64,000 bases of DNA from Dimorphilus gyrociliatus (GCA_904063045.1 CAJFCJ010000006.1:4356408-4420407), one strand, 5' to 3'. Shown: positions 23,901 to 36,210, counted from the first letter of the stretch. Notes: generated by a model not told the origin, from the sequence alone. Made by a program: numbers and translations.

Positions 23901-24171
23901 GTTTTGTTAATATTTCTCAAAATTGAACAGATCGAATTCATCAGAAAATGAAGATATATCGCTTGATTTAAAAAATCTTGAAATTGATGAAGAAAAGTTT
24001 CAGAAAGCCTTAATGGCCTCAAACAAAATAAGATCAGTTGTTGAAGATTCTAATGTCACTAGTGAAATAGATATGAATGAAATTCCTGAAGAAAATATCG
24101 AAAAGAAGAATATTACACCAGCAACGAAAATACCAAACAGTGTTGAAGACGTATTGAAGTTTGTTATGTAA
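20909..24171 (+). CDS. WDR75: UBL-WDR75 fusion, U3 snoRNP/t-UTP WD-repeat protein
   Basis: Ten exons (20909-21007, 21128-21277, 21335-21441, 21494-21626, 21688-21936, 21989-22068, 22126-23312, 23379-23734, 23794-23873, 23931-24171) join in frame to 893 residues. Residues about 8-83 form a ubiquitin-like domain of ubiquilin type (LRKKVAQLFLADIEKVRLVF, then FSGKILEDDDTISKS and DILHLVIKD). From about residue 95 the protein is WDR75: FKKVKPIFSDDSKFLLCASG, GHTEPITGIDL, and later FLPRLGAPLTFV and LPGHLQFYKVQDDKQLY. WDR75 (Utp17) belongs to the t-UTP complex that drives pre-rRNA transcription and 90S assembly in the nucleolus. Human WDR75 has 830 residues and no UBL; the extra length here equals the UBL. 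The acidic Ser-rich C-terminus is as expected. Confidence 0.9.
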
Positions 24172-24684
24172 CATTATATAACATTTTGTTATAGGTCAAA
24201 GCATAAGTCGATTTGTAAAATAAAAGAAAAAATTTAAATATATGAAAGTTTAATTCAGTTAAAGAATTTTATATTTGTGAATTTCGGTATAATAAAGGAA
24301 TATTTTATTAAGTTTGAAGCGTTCTAATCGTTTGTTACTTATTAATAATTGATAAGTAAATCGGGTTCGGAATTAATAAAACACATTTTTTCTATCACAT
24401 AAATACACAAGTATCTCTTTCTTCTCTGTTAAGCATTTTAAGGCAGCATATATCAAAGCGCTTTTTCAACCCAATTGATTGTAAGATGTAATAGCATAAT
24501 ACTTAGTATAACTGCAATAGATTTATCACTAGAATATATACTGTATAGAAGCTGGTTGCAAATTTTTACACATCAAATCAGCTTTTAGTTGCATGCAATA
24601 TCTTCAACAATAGCGAATGACGCATAATCGTCATTTTCAAATAGGATAGTATTGTTTTCCCTCTTAGAAAGAATCATTTAACAA
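24172..24684. other. tail-to-tail intergenic region
   Basis: AT-rich; plus-strand poly(A) signal-like AATAAAAG near 24219 follows the WDR75 stop. No gene is visible. Confidence 0.4.
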
Positions 24685-26487
24685 TTATAATAATGAACAA
24701 CACTCTTCAGGTGCCGTCTGACTCGGTAGTGGTAGGTTTGTAGGTGGTTGATATACAGGACCATCGAAGTAGACCCTTAGACAGTGTACATACAATGTAG
24801 TTTTGCCCTTATTTTGGGTGATTGTGTCGTTAGGATCAACTCCAGTTGTTTTTGCTCGATATAGAATTGTTTCTGAGCTAAGAACACGAGCGTCTGTAAT
24901 TAAATATTAAAGTTATTAGACTAATAGCTTAATTAAAGTGTACGAAGAAAGCTAAGACTTTATATGTTTTATTACTTTTATTATATTTAACCCAAGGTTG
25001 TACTTCTCTCTCCATCAGCTCTTGAATTTCTTCTCTTTCAGCCGGGACAAAAGTTCTAGTTGATAGAAGGAAAACAGTGTCTTAATATATATTATTCTCC
25101 TCATTATTTATGCAACAATAAAGTAAAACACCTGTAATTGATCATGACTGGTTTATAATGCGCTTGCTCCTCAGCTAAAATATGATATATCCTTATTATT
25201 CGTACAAACGTTGTTGATGTGGAGATGTTTGTATAACACATTCGCTCGCTTATTACAGTTTCGTCGGCTAATTAAAGAGTAATTAGATAATGATAAGCCA
25301 GAAGAAAAATAGTAATAAGAAACTTACATGATTTCACTTTAATATTTATACTTTGAACGTTAAGAACTCTTGCTAATTTCTGACAACTCAACCAAAGTCG
25401 AACTCTAGTCATCAAAGCATGAAAAGAGTCAAATTGGGATTTTGACAATATAACTGATGAATTTATTTGATTTGGTAAAAAATCCCTTACAGCTAATGAA
25501 AAAAAAACATGTAATAATTAGCGAAGAGAAGACAGAAAAAGCGAAGAAATTAGTTTCATACCAATAGTTTCTGCTCGAGAATTTCCGTATAGATAAAAAA
25601 GCCTAATAAACATAACAAAACGAAGTTTTTCAGTTGTATAATCCGTCCAAGCGGATCTTTCCATTTTATAATCAGTGATACAACCGTCTCTGCATTTAAC
25701 TCTCAAAGTTTCAACATTTAATATACGGCCATCAATAGGAGTTCTCCTTAAACGATCATTTAATCTACCAATTGTTACTGAAAAATTTTCAAATGTATCT
25801 GTGCAGGAGCCTTGCGAATTAGGAGGAAAATTGAAATAGCCTATTCTATCCGGTTGCATTGGATCAGCATGAGTTTTCATTCTAACGAAAACTCTAAAAT
25901 GAAGATAAAACGCAAAATAAATACAATATATATATATATATATAAATGTTTCTTTTATTATACCTCAGGCATCTTAACATTCTCATATGTAGAGTAGAAC
26001 CTTCTGAATCAGTTTTCTTTTTCAAGACGGTCTTTCGGCAAGCATCCGCCCCGCTATTTTTTACATCAATCGTTTCACAATTAATGACGGTAAACATTCG
26101 ATTTCTTTGAAGCCAGTTATTAGCTTTTCTCACTAATCCACTAGAACAAATAAATGAATAATTAAATAAGATACTTTACCTTGAAAACTATTAGGAAATA
26201 ACAAAAATAAGTGAATTATTTTTTGTGCTTTTTACACTACTAATTGTTAACTCTTCGATATATACATTGCGAATTTTAAGTTTATTATACACTTTAAAAG
26301 ATATCTTAGAAAGGTTGTATATTTAAATTATTAATTTTTACCTGAATGTTTCACAGTCATACTGTTCATCGTCGTCCGAAACAAGTCCCGGTAGGAAGTC
26401 AACAATATTTAGATCTGTTGATATCGTTTGTGAGCATTGGCCCATTACATCTTCGTAAGATGGTGGTGGTGCACCATTGTAAGCCAT
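24685..26487 (-). CDS. orphan protein with PPxY motif and C-terminal CaaX box
   Basis: Seven exons (26487-26342, 26140-25964, 25893-25562, 25492-25328, 25267-25132, 25055-24976, 24893-24685) join in frame to 414 residues. I do not recognise the family. The N-terminus MAYNGAPPPSYEDVMGQ contains PPPSY, a PPxY ligand for WW domains of Nedd4-type ubiquitin ligases. The middle is Arg- and aromatic-rich without obvious transmembrane helices and may be a beta-rich domain repeated twice. A second Pro-rich stretch (YQPPTNLPLP) precedes the C-terminus, which ends CCSLL: CSLL is a CaaX box with Leu last, predicting geranylgeranylation, with a neighbouring Cys that could be palmitoylated. A membrane-tethered cytosolic adaptor is a reasonable guess. 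Confidence 0.75.
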
Positions 26488-27319
26488 TTTGAATCGAGTT
26501 AGATGATATATCTCTATAGCAACGTCTTAAAGCATTCATAAAAATATTTAGATCCTATCCTACTATTTTAGGAGGTACAAGGGAAGAAAAAACCGTTCTC
26601 TCATCGAACGTTCGTGTTTAATTGTATCCTCAAGAATAGTCTGCTACAATAGTATGCCTACATTATATCCGATAATCGGGTCGGTTATTGATTTTCTAGC
26701 AACGCGTATCCTTCTCTTGCCCTTAAAATTTTCCATCATGTCTACTGTTATTAACCCTTGCAACTTAAGAAAGTGCTTAGCAACTTTGTGGTTTTATTAA
26801 TAAAGTAGTTTCAAGAAATTCAACCGTTACGTCATCAACTTTGCATAGTTCTATGAATGAGTCATCGGCAAAAATTTAACTCATATACTATTAGATAAGC
26901 AAATATAAGTTTTAGTAAGTAATGGTGTTATCACTCATTAATGTCTAAATTCTGAATCAAAATTCTACTTTAATCCATCCTTTTTCGGGATTAAACGCTT
27001 TTTTTAAATCTATTTTATGATTTTCGCTATATCACTTGATAGTTGAAAACCATTACCAACTCAAAGCCACAAGTTTATCACTTGTTAGCGTACAGAGATC
27101 TTCCATTAAAGTTTAAAAGAAATTGTAAAAGTTCAGATGTCTATTCAAATATACTTCAAGTTTATTAACAAGGTATTCAATTTTTTCTTTTCTATTGTGG
27201 ATATTCATAATATATATACTTTATATATATTGTCTATACATAGTCTCTGTCTTGATAATTACTGAAAATATTTATTCATATAGTACAGAAATACTCCTAT
27301 TCAACATAGAAAATTATAG
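26488..27319. other. intergenic, promoter side of PPxY gene
   Basis: About 830 bp, AT-rich. A TA-repeat tract lies at about 27212-27232. No coding exon recognised. Confidence 0.35.
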
Positions 27320-29114
27320 TTAATTTTGTTCTAAGGAATTTTTTAATTTGATTACGGCTAAGCAATTTTTAGAGCCTTTAACTTTCCACCATCTTCCGCA
27401 TTTATGTTCCTGACCAATTGCAGCAGTTAACAAACTATCGCCGTGAAATCTTAAATTATTAACAAAACCTGGCTGCTTTCGAGGAAAAAAAAGTCACTTT
27501 AATATATAAATATATTTATATATATACATAGATGAGATTTACAATATTTTGCTTTGCTTACTATTTCAACAGAAAACAAATTTTCCAAGCTTTTATAGCC
27601 GGGCCCACATTTCCATAATCTGATAAATCCATCCTTCGATCCGGATGCTATCAAATCTGAAAAGCTTAAAGCTGCTATTGAAGTTATCCAATTCTCTGGT
27701 CCAGGATGGGCTTCTTTATGAACGTAAATGGGTTTCTTTTTTAGTACGGACCATAATTGGATTGAGCTGGAAAATATAAAGGGATCAATGGTTAATGTAG
27801 TATTTTATAAACATTTTAATATCTTACTTATCATCAGAACCTGACACGAAATAATCTTCATTTATGTAAGACACGCATTCAATACTTGTGCAGCTGTCCG
27901 CGTAAAAATAAATTTGATATTAATTATTTTAATCGGAGATTGTAAAAGACCTATTTACTTCGAATAATGAAACACTAATTGGGATTCATCAATTATTTTC
28001 CATATTCTAATGCTTTTATCATAACCTCCACAACTAATAGCTCTTTCCTTAACTAAAGAGTCTAAGCTATTAACTGCAGATTCATGACCAAATAACGTTT
28101 CAACATAGGACATTTCGTCAGTATTCCATACTTTAATGAGCTTATCTTGAGAGGCACTAAATAGTTGACTTGAGTTCCTTCTAAACTTCAAAGCAGTAAT
28201 TGCTATTTTATGTCCCATAAAAGTATGCCTTAAACTGAAGTCTGACGTATTTAGAATTAAGAAATTCTTATCACATCCGCCAACTGCTAAATAGGTATCC
28301 TCTGGTGTATTTAAAGACATACAGAGAATTGAATGTGACAATTTATATTTCTTTTCTCTCTTGTAATTGTCATTTATATTCCCTGTAAATGTACTTCCTC
28401 AGATATATTTAATGAAAAAGAATTCAAATTAGCTTACATTTTATAACAAGTCCATCTTTACTTCCACTATACAAATAAGATAAATCTGTTGTTACTTCAA
28501 TGCAGGTAACGCTCTTCATATGCCCATTCTTCAGTATTTGCACCTCAGTTTCTTTTGAATACTGAAGTCAAATATTCATTTTGAAATATTCATTGTCAGT
28601 TTATTCTATTTATTTTTGTTAAATCTTACAAGTAATAAAAGAAACTCTTACCGAATCAGCCAAGTTTCTTTGGAGAATTCCCTCTTTGAATAGCTGAAAG
28701 ATTCCAGATTAATTAGACTAATTAATGTTTATTTTAAATTTCTCAAATACCCTGTCATCTTTTAGTCGTTTATTGATTGTAGTATTAATTCCATCCTCGT
28801 CACTGTCAGATTCTTCTCTTTTAGATAATTCTGTGAATTTGTAAATATTTAGAGGTATGTAGCTAATTTCATTTTTCTAGTAGCTTACCTTCCGCTCGTA
28901 ATTGTGCAAGGTAGTTTTTGGCTAATCGCAGGCGTTTCTCGGCAGCAGTTTCTCTTTCTGCATTATCTACATTACCATCTGATTCAGACTCTGAATCTGA
29001 GCTAATTTCTTCATTTTTTCTCTACAATTGCAAAAATTTAGATATAAGACTATTTGTTTTGACAGTAAGAACTATATTACTTACTTTTTTATTGTTAGCT
29101 GCAAACTTAGGCAT
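27320..29114 (-). CDS. RRP9: RRP9 / U3-55K, U3 snoRNP WD40 protein
   Basis: Nine exons (29114-29085, 29021-28889, 28830-28751, 28693-28652, 28561-28438, 28382-27959, 27893-27828, 27766-27562, 27475-27320) give about 419 residues. RRP9 binds the box B/C motif of U3 snoRNA in the nucleolus. The acidic Ser-rich N-terminus leads to KRLRLAKNYLAQLRAE, then WD40 blades. Highly conserved parts are FRRNSSQLFSASQDKLIKVW, YVETLFGHESAVNSLD and IGQEHKCGRWWKVKGSKN at the C-terminus. The last acceptor is a tandem AAGCAG, so a one-residue (Gln) variant is possible. Together with the WDR75 gene 3 kb away, it puts two U3/90S components in this window. Confidence 0.93.
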
Positions 29115-29776
29115 GTTTTCCCCACGTGATTAAAAAACGTGGTTGTATTGCTGGATTATCGCTCACAGTCGCGGAGAATTATAGCCTCGCAGCAACTTTA
29201 GAAATGAATTCAAACCTATTTTCCAAGTAAATAATTTTAGAATATGATTTTATCTATAACAGATCGAAAAATAATAATATGAAGTTGCTAACATTGTCTA
29301 ATCTTGACAAAACTCTTGATTTGTTTATAAGACATAAAAGAGATAAAAAGTGGTTTTACTACCTTTTAATCTAATTAATCTGACGAAAAACTGCTCAATA
29401 CGTCAACATAAAATTGTACAATTATTATTGTGATATCTTTAAAGTCTTTGGTTATCTCAAATAGGTTAAACTATTGCCTTGAAATTGTAGACATTTCATA
29501 TTATTTTCATTTAAAAATATTTTCGTATAAAAACATGATATATCGTGAAATTATACCAAAAATGTGGAAAGATATAACCTTTTAGAAAAATGACCAGTCT
29601 TTAAAAAGACAAAATACGAAATATAACCTTATTTTTGTTTTATTCCAGTAGATGGCTTCATTGAATTAAACACAAGCTGGAGAATTTTGTATGATATTGC
29701 GTTATATTTCATCACAATTTCATCAAATATCACCAGTGGACGAGAAAGAGTTATTACCTATATCTCTGCACAGACT
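29115..29776. other. divergent promoter region RRP9/CDC123
   Basis: About 660 bp between head-to-head genes. A CCCCACGTG core (E-box CACGTG at about 29122) lies directly upstream of RRP9. No ORF of note. Confidence 0.4.
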
Positions 29777-31325
29777 ATGAAAGTTTGTGAAGTAAACTCA
29801 TGCAGCTTTTCGTCCTGGTATAACAATTTTAAGAATGTTACATTTCGAAGGTATGATATTTTTCAATGAGCACGTGAGTTGATTCTCACATTAAATACTT
29901 TTAATTAAATGATATTTAAAGTCACCTCTATACGTCATGTAGTAAAAATATTATCAATCGTTTTGGATCTCTTCTATTTAATTCTTACAATTCTTCCTAT
30001 TGTTTTCATATTAGCCGGATTATTCAGTTGCCGAAAGAGGTATATCAGTATTTGCTATGTGATGGAATTGTTCTTCCTAAGGGATCGTGTGGACCCAAGA
30101 CCACCTATGATGGTGCTTCAATAGATTCAGATAGTGTTTGTATACAGTAAGAATAGTATAAATGGATCATATATTTTTTCATTTTTCTTTTGAATCGACA
30201 GTCGTGGGATGAAGAGGAAACTGATGATAAAGAATCTCAGAATCAGCCACATTTTCCAGATTTTGACAACGAAATTCGGGGAGCTATCAAAGCTTTGGGA
30301 GGTGCAGTCTTTCCAAAATTAAATTGGAGTGCTCCAAGAGATGCCTGTTGGATGATGAGCGGAAATAGTTTGAAATGCTATCATCCAAGTGATGTTTATC
30401 TAGCTCTAAAAAGCTCTAATTTTATAATGAGAGACTTGACTGAAGCGTAATTAATTTCTTAATGAATTTATTTTATATAAAACGTTATATTTCGGTATTT
30501 TGTAGATATATCAAATGTGAAGATTATGAGAATACGAAACCTCGCGAGAAATTTGACCTTATATTAAAAAGGTATCATGAGTTAAATCCCGCTTGTGAAT
30601 TTCGATGCTTTGTTAAAAAGAGAAAATTTATTGGTTTGTACACTGACTAATGTCATAATAGCAAATATAAAGAAATTACACATTTTTAGCAATAAGTCAA
30701 AGATATTGTGATACGTTCTACTCCCATATTGAAGAGGAAAGAGAGGCCATCATGAATGATTTACATAGTTTTTTTGAAAATAATATAAAGGAGAGGTTTG
30801 ACCTAGATAATTGTACGAAAATTATTTATAATCCTATTGATTAATATGTAATTAAAAGATTTGAATTTTCAGATGTTTTTGACGTTTATAGACCTCAACC
30901 AAACAAAAAATACGTTATCGATTTTAATCCTTTCGGTTCAGTGACAGATAGTTTATTATTTGACTGGAATGAAATCGAAGATCCTGAGTTCCTAGATAAA
31001 TTTACATTACCGAAAGATTACATAAAATACGTAAGAATTTATCTTTTATTGCTATACTTCTTATAGCCTATAGAGGTAATAATGTTTTTTTTAAACAACA
31101 GGACACTTGTTTCCGATTTGTTACTGGCAACAATTCAGTTCAACCAAACCCGATTCGTTGTTCTAGTAGTATTCCTCAAGATTTTCTTGATTTATCTGCA
31201 GGCACAGATGTAGATAAATTAATGGATTTCATGAAATTAGTAAGAGAGAGTATATAAAAATAATTTAATGATATGAATTACTAATAAAATCTTTATTCTT
31301 TCAGAGTAAAAATGACATACAGTAA
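29777..31325 (+). CDS. CDC123: CDC123, eIF2 assembly factor
   Basis: Eight exons (29777-29850, 30015-30135, 30202-30446, 30506-30633, 30690-30812, 30873-31030, 31102-31239, 31305-31325) give 335 residues, against 336 in human. CDC123 is an ATP-grasp protein that joins eIF2alpha and gamma subunits. Conserved segments are SCSFSSWYNNFKNVTF, FPKLNWSAPRDACWM, EFRCFVKKRKFIG, ISQRYCDTFY and VIDFNPFGSVTDSLLF. The last intron was chosen because it has a strong pyrimidine tract and gives a family-like end (FMKLSKNDIQ); without it translation would stop at 31257. The exon 2 donor (GTTTGT) is weak but is the phase-compatible one. Confidence 0.92.
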
Positions 31326-31483
31326 TTTAATAAGGCATACAAGTTATCATTTACAATAAATACTTTTGTAAAAAGAAACACCTCTTTCAAAAGTTTATAT
31401 TAATAAAATAACTGAAGAAACTAATATATGAATAAATTTCTTTGTATTTAAAGCAATTCCCTCCCTTATTATGCAATATTACA

Positions 31484-32507
31484 TTACATAAGCTTATTAA
31501 TAATTTGAGAAACTATATCTTTGATTTCTTCTGAAAATCGTGAGGTAAAGGTAAATATTCCTTCGCCGGTTGAAGATCTCCTGGAAAAGATAATAAAATA
31601 TACCTGTAAAGTTTTTGAGAACCTTGTTTAATGCATAGACTTTTACCGTCCAGCTTCAATAATAAACTCTCCTTCATAACCCCCCAATCGTCTTATTGTT
31701 GTAAGATCCCATTCAATAAGAACTTTACAGTTATTTACATCTTTAACTACAATCTTCTCGCCATCGATACCTACTAAACATTCTCCATAAAAATCAAGTG
31801 AGTTTTGCAACAAGTAAGCACACCAGAATCGTACGCCTATAGTTGAGCAAAGATTGTTCATTTTAATGAAATGGTCAAATTAAACATTGTTTTGGGAACT
31901 TGAACAATTTACCTTCGCCGTTGTTATATTTGAGATTATCATTCCTTAAATTTATTAAACTCTCAATCCAATATTTAGCTTCTATGGCTTTTAGGTGAAG
32001 AAATAGAAGGAATTAAAATGTTTTATAGTTTATTATAGTTCATAGGTTACCATATTCGCATAAAAATTCAAAGCTAGTTTCATTTTTAAAGTATATATTA
32101 ATTAAGAAGCCACTACTATCTGTACGAACGTCCTCTATTGTCGATAAATCTATCTGAAGTTACGTTTATGAATAAGTTATTTGATGTATAACAATATTAC
32201 TTAACCATACATTTTTTTTTGCTTTTTTCTGCCGAGATTTCTTATACGAAGAGTATATCTCTAACCTCTTAAAACATTTGCTAGATTCGTTTCTTAGAAT
32301 AATCCACTTCCTTTTATATGCCTAAAAATTTTGCTTTTATTCAATATATAAGCATATATATCTTAGTGTACCTATAGTATTTAGTTAAAGCATTTTTAAA
32401 GCACTTAGTTTTAATTCATTATTTATAGCCTTTACCTTAAATGGTCCAAATTCTTTGAATATTTTTACATAACCCTCTCTATTTACGTCAGAATATTGCA
32501 ACTCCAT
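31484..32507 (-). CDS. DOK-like adaptor: PH plus IRS-type PTB domain only
   Basis: Six exons (32507-32436, 32321-32211, 32153-32051, 31981-31913, 31836-31647, 31580-31484) give 213 residues. Residues 1-115 form a PH domain (REGYVKIF, AYKRKWIILRN, CFKRLEIYS, IDLSTIEDVRTD, and the closing helix with AKYWIESLI). Residues about 120-210 form an IRS/DOK PTB domain (VRFWCAYLL, WDLTTIRRLGGYEGEFIIEA, GEGIFTFTSRFSEEI). DOK proteins dock on NPxY phosphotyrosines of receptor kinases, and their tails then recruit SH2 proteins. Here the stop comes directly after the PTB fold, so the Tyr/Pro-rich tail is missing. It may be a dominant-negative-like or DOK7-type scaffold, or a further exon was missed. Confidence 0.82.
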
Positions 32508-32803
32508 GATAGGTGAGGGACGACTTTAGATTAAGTACATATGCTACCTACGCAGATAGACTATTGTTGTTTATTTATTTTCTTTATTTTATGACAGCTG
32601 TTTAGCCATCTGATTCTCAAAAATCTTCGTTATGTAATAGTTGCATATAAAAATTGATCAGAGTAAACTTTTTAGCCTTGAACTCTCTAATAATCGAATA
32701 ATATACCTGTGACGAAAATTGTAAATCGAATACAGCTGCAAATAGCAGACGACAAAAAAGTGTTTGAAGAAGATTGTTGAATAGCGGTCAATCAAACAAG
32801 TAT

Positions 32804-33439
32804 ATGACCATTTTTACGATTTCTTGCGTCATAAAAAGTTCTCAATACGACGTTATTGAATGGAAAATCAAGAAACGTCAATTATCGTTGCATCGAGTAG
32901 CTATTGTTTATCCAGCTAGTCTAGCCTCTGCCATCGGGTATTCTTGTAAGAGATTCCCTCGATTTCGACAATCGTTTGTTAAATATATAGAGAATTTTGC
33001 TGCCAAAGAACCTATATGTGCCATTGACATAACACTACTTGAAGTTAGAACAGATTTTAATAGGAAATGGGATGAAATTGTGGCTATCACAGCTTTGAAA
33101 AGGTATCAGTTGGATGATGCTATGAATTGGTTAAATACTCTGGGAGGCGGTTATTCAGCATTAGGAGACTATTTTAGTTCATTTGCAAGAAAAGCGGGAG
33201 AGATCTCCCTTTATCAGCTCAAAGTCGCTCTACTTCTCGGAGACGAAGTAGTCAAGTGTAGATGCTATTTGTATATGGCCCAGAGTTTTATGCAGAGAGG
33301 TTTATTAAGACGATCCAAATTACTACTCAGGAAACAATACGAAATAGCTATTAAACTAAAAGATGATAAATTGCTAGCAGTTTGTCAAGGTCTGTGGAGT
33401 AGATTGCAATATTTATATGAATGTAATAAACAACATTAA
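32804..33439 (+). CDS. conserved-looking helical protein of unknown function
   Basis: A single exon, 211 residues from ATG at 32804; the frame extends upstream only from a TTG. I do not recognise a named family. The protein is rich in predicted amphipathic helices, and the segment LDDAMNWLNTLGGGYSALGDY followed by ISLYQLKVALLLGDEVVKCRCYLYMAQ and QRGLLRRSKLLLRKQYEIA has TPR-like spacing, suggesting a small helical-repeat scaffold. No signal peptide or membrane segment. It is head-to-head with the DOK-like gene, 296 bp between starts. Confidence 0.65.
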   Translation: MTIFTISCVIKSSQYDVIEWKIKKRQLSLHRVAIVYPASLASAIGYSCKRFPRFRQSFVKYIENFAAKEPICAIDITLLEVRTDFNRKWDEIVAITALKRYQLDDAMNWLNTLGGGYSALGDYFSSFARKAGEISLYQLKVALLLGDEVVKCRCYLYMAQSFMQRGLLRRSKLLLRKQYEIAIKLKDDKLLAVCQGLWSRLQYLYECNKQH

Positions 33440-33532
33440 AAGCTCCTATTTATTGCGGTTATAATTCAAAATATAATTTTATAAATCAAAGTTTTACACA
33501 AGTTTTTTTTATAATTGAGTATAAATAGTCAT

Positions 33533-36210
33533 TTAGAGAAGTGGCTGTGATGCCACAGGATTCTGGACAAAAGCTCCGGGCGGCATCGAATGTTGGGGTT
33601 CTAAGTTTGCCGGCGTTTGCATGGACGAATATTGGTGTTGAGGTGAAAAGCTGCAACAAATTATTTATATTAATAATACTTACAGTGAAAATTACGCAAT
33701 AACAAAAAATAACAATAATAAAACAATGCCCATTGATTATCTAAATTGCATACTTTCCAGTATTATGAATCACTGAAAGTTTGACTAAGCTTGACATATT
33801 ACAAATATTAATAATACAATTTAATTACTTATTCGACTGACCACCCCCTGGTGGCATTGATGCTTGAGGAACATAGTTCAATGACTGCGGTTGTTGTTGT
33901 TCCATATTTTGGTGTTGCGGCTGTTGAGGTGGAGGAAAATATGCACTATTGGGACCTGCAGGAACATTTTGAACAGCATGTGCAACTTGATTTGGTGGCT
34001 GCGATTGTTGAGTAGGAACATTTCCACCGAAAGCTCCAGGCCTAGGAGCCGTTCGCATTAAATGATGGTACAATTGCATAGCAGCTGTAACCGTTGAATT
34101 AAGTTCACAAAGAGCATTGTATCGTCTATCAACAGCTTCTAATTCGTTATCTATTAGGGGAGTCATCATCTTGCTCTTTTCTTCAGTTTCAGTTAGTTCA
34201 TCTGTATCAACACCGTCAGGGCCTGCGTCAGCATCGTGTAAAAGCGATAAAGCTCTATCAATTGTTCCTTCATCAATTTGAGTGGGTTGTTCAATTGTCT
34301 AAACAAAAAAAGAATTTTACAAATTTTTGGTGTCCATAGGTTTCAATTACCTTTGAATCAGCTGTTTGACCTTCCGTTTCGAATTGCTTAACTTCAACTT
34401 CACCATTAAACGACACAGATTTTTTTGTATTTCCCGAACCAGATTCAGAGACCAGTTCACTTATATCTTTGGATACAAAATTTGCCGGAAAAAGTCCTTC
34501 GCCTCTGTGATTTGATCCCTTCCACCAATGGGCATCCGAATCGTCCAATAAAATTACCAATTCGCCAGCCTTGAAAGTTAACTCGTTGTCCTCTGCCGCT
34601 TCGAAATCGTATACCGCTCGAACTTTGCGATCCTCGCCAGCTGCTGCTGCTGCTGCTGTAGTAGGAGCAGGAGCAGTTGCAGCTAAAAATATTCAACAGT
34701 TAAACATAGGTCCATTATTTCAGAGAAATAAAGTCAATAATACATACTTGGTGCACCAGGTGTATTAAAAGAAGGATATAACGAGGAAATTGGAGCACTC
34801 GTTTGATTTTTCTTTTGATTTTCAATTTTCATTGATTCTTCCATAGCTAAAATAGTTAATTCATGCTTAATTATTTTTTTTAACTAATTGTCTTATTAAA
34901 GTTGTGATTACCTTTCCTCAAGTCTTCCATTTCCTTCTTTTGTAAGTCGCTTTGCCTTTCTTTTGTAGATTGAGGTTTCTCCTATAGTCATGACATGTTA
35001 AGCTTAATAAACTAAAATAATATCTTTTTACTTACGTCGGGGTCATGAAAATCCTGTCCGTCGTTCTTTAGACTCTCGTACAAAGATGGAATTAAACTAT
35101 GATAGAATAAAAAAAATTGAAATAGCTTTTATTTCGAGTGTTATTCTATTTATAGAAAGTTACCTTAAAGACGAATTATTTTTAAATTCGTTTTCGCTCC
35201 ACTTTTTAATCAAAAATCTTAATTTCTGAGCAACTTTTCGATGAGTCTGTTGTATTATTTACATTAATTTTTAGAGTACTCTTAATAATTAAAAACTGGT
35301 AACATTATTAGATTTCTTCTAGAAAATTAAAGGGATGTTGAAGAGAAAATATTCAGTATATTGAATATTTAAGAAAGCAGAGTATAATTTCTTAATCTTA
35401 ATTTGTGTGTATCTTTAACTGAAGTTTATACCTTGCTCCCACTAACTAAGTTACGACAGTCATTCTCGAAGTCTCTTGACGCTATTTCCAAGTGAAATTT
35501 ATGCCCGCAGTTGTTTACACAATAATCCAATAACTGATTTGAAGAATAATTTAATTATGACAAAAATTACAGTATTTTCTATTTACAAACCGTTAGAGCT
35601 TGCATTGCTACATGTGGATGTTTATTTGTTAGTCTTTTGACAATAGATTTCAAACACTCAGCTGGTCTGTTAAGGCATCACATGACAAAAAATTAAAAAG
35701 AAAAAACACTGGTACCACTGAGCTTACCCATTGGATGTGGCTTTTACTTTATCAACTATGTCCATAATAAGAGCCAAATCTTCTGTTGTATTCTTCTCAC
35801 TTGTCGCTTTTTCTATAAAATAATTTAAATTATCAGAATTTTCAATGATATGTCCAGGAGCCATGTTTCCTGATTGAATTTTAGTTTCACAATGACACCC
35901 GTTCTGCCGATGACTCAATTGCTCATGGCAGCAAGGTAATTTCTTATCATTTGTAGATGAGTAATTATCCTTTATTTTTTTATGACTAACTTCTTTCGAA
36001 TAATAATAGTCGTCTTTAATTATAAATAAGATGTACAGAGTGCATTTACTATTACTACGTGGAATGAATATACACTGACGGATGTCAATATGCTTTTGAA
36101 TTTAGCCATTGTTGTGATATTTTGTCAAAAAAATTGCATATTACAATAATCATAAATTTATACATACCGACATCTTCGTCAAATAGGGATTTTGAACCAA
36201 ACAACGGCAT
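33533..36210 (-). CDS. STAM: STAM, ESCRT-0 subunit
   Basis: Eleven exons (36210-36168, 35812-35728, 35666-35591, 35533-35432, 35246-35164, 35096-35036, 34981-34912, 34846-34748, 34682-34351, 34298-33829, 33650-33533) give 512 residues. STAM pairs with HRS in ESCRT-0 and sorts ubiquitinated receptors at endosomes. Order of domains: VHS (residues 1-140, with [20 protein letters not shown]), UIM (EMEDLRKAMEESMK, about 170-185), an Ala/Pro linker, SH3 (about 230-290, [20 protein letters not shown] and [10 protein letters not shown]), the coiled coil that binds HRS (about 330-390), and a Gln/Pro-rich tail ending QPLL. Domain set and order match STAM/STAM2 fully. The first intron is 355 bp. Confidence 0.96.

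Noticed and set aside
35724-35918. Frame extending into STAM intron 1 with a Cys/His-rich start
   Set aside because: The Cys/His-rich part lies upstream of the acceptor at 35812; splicing from the ATG exon gives the exact STAM N-terminus.
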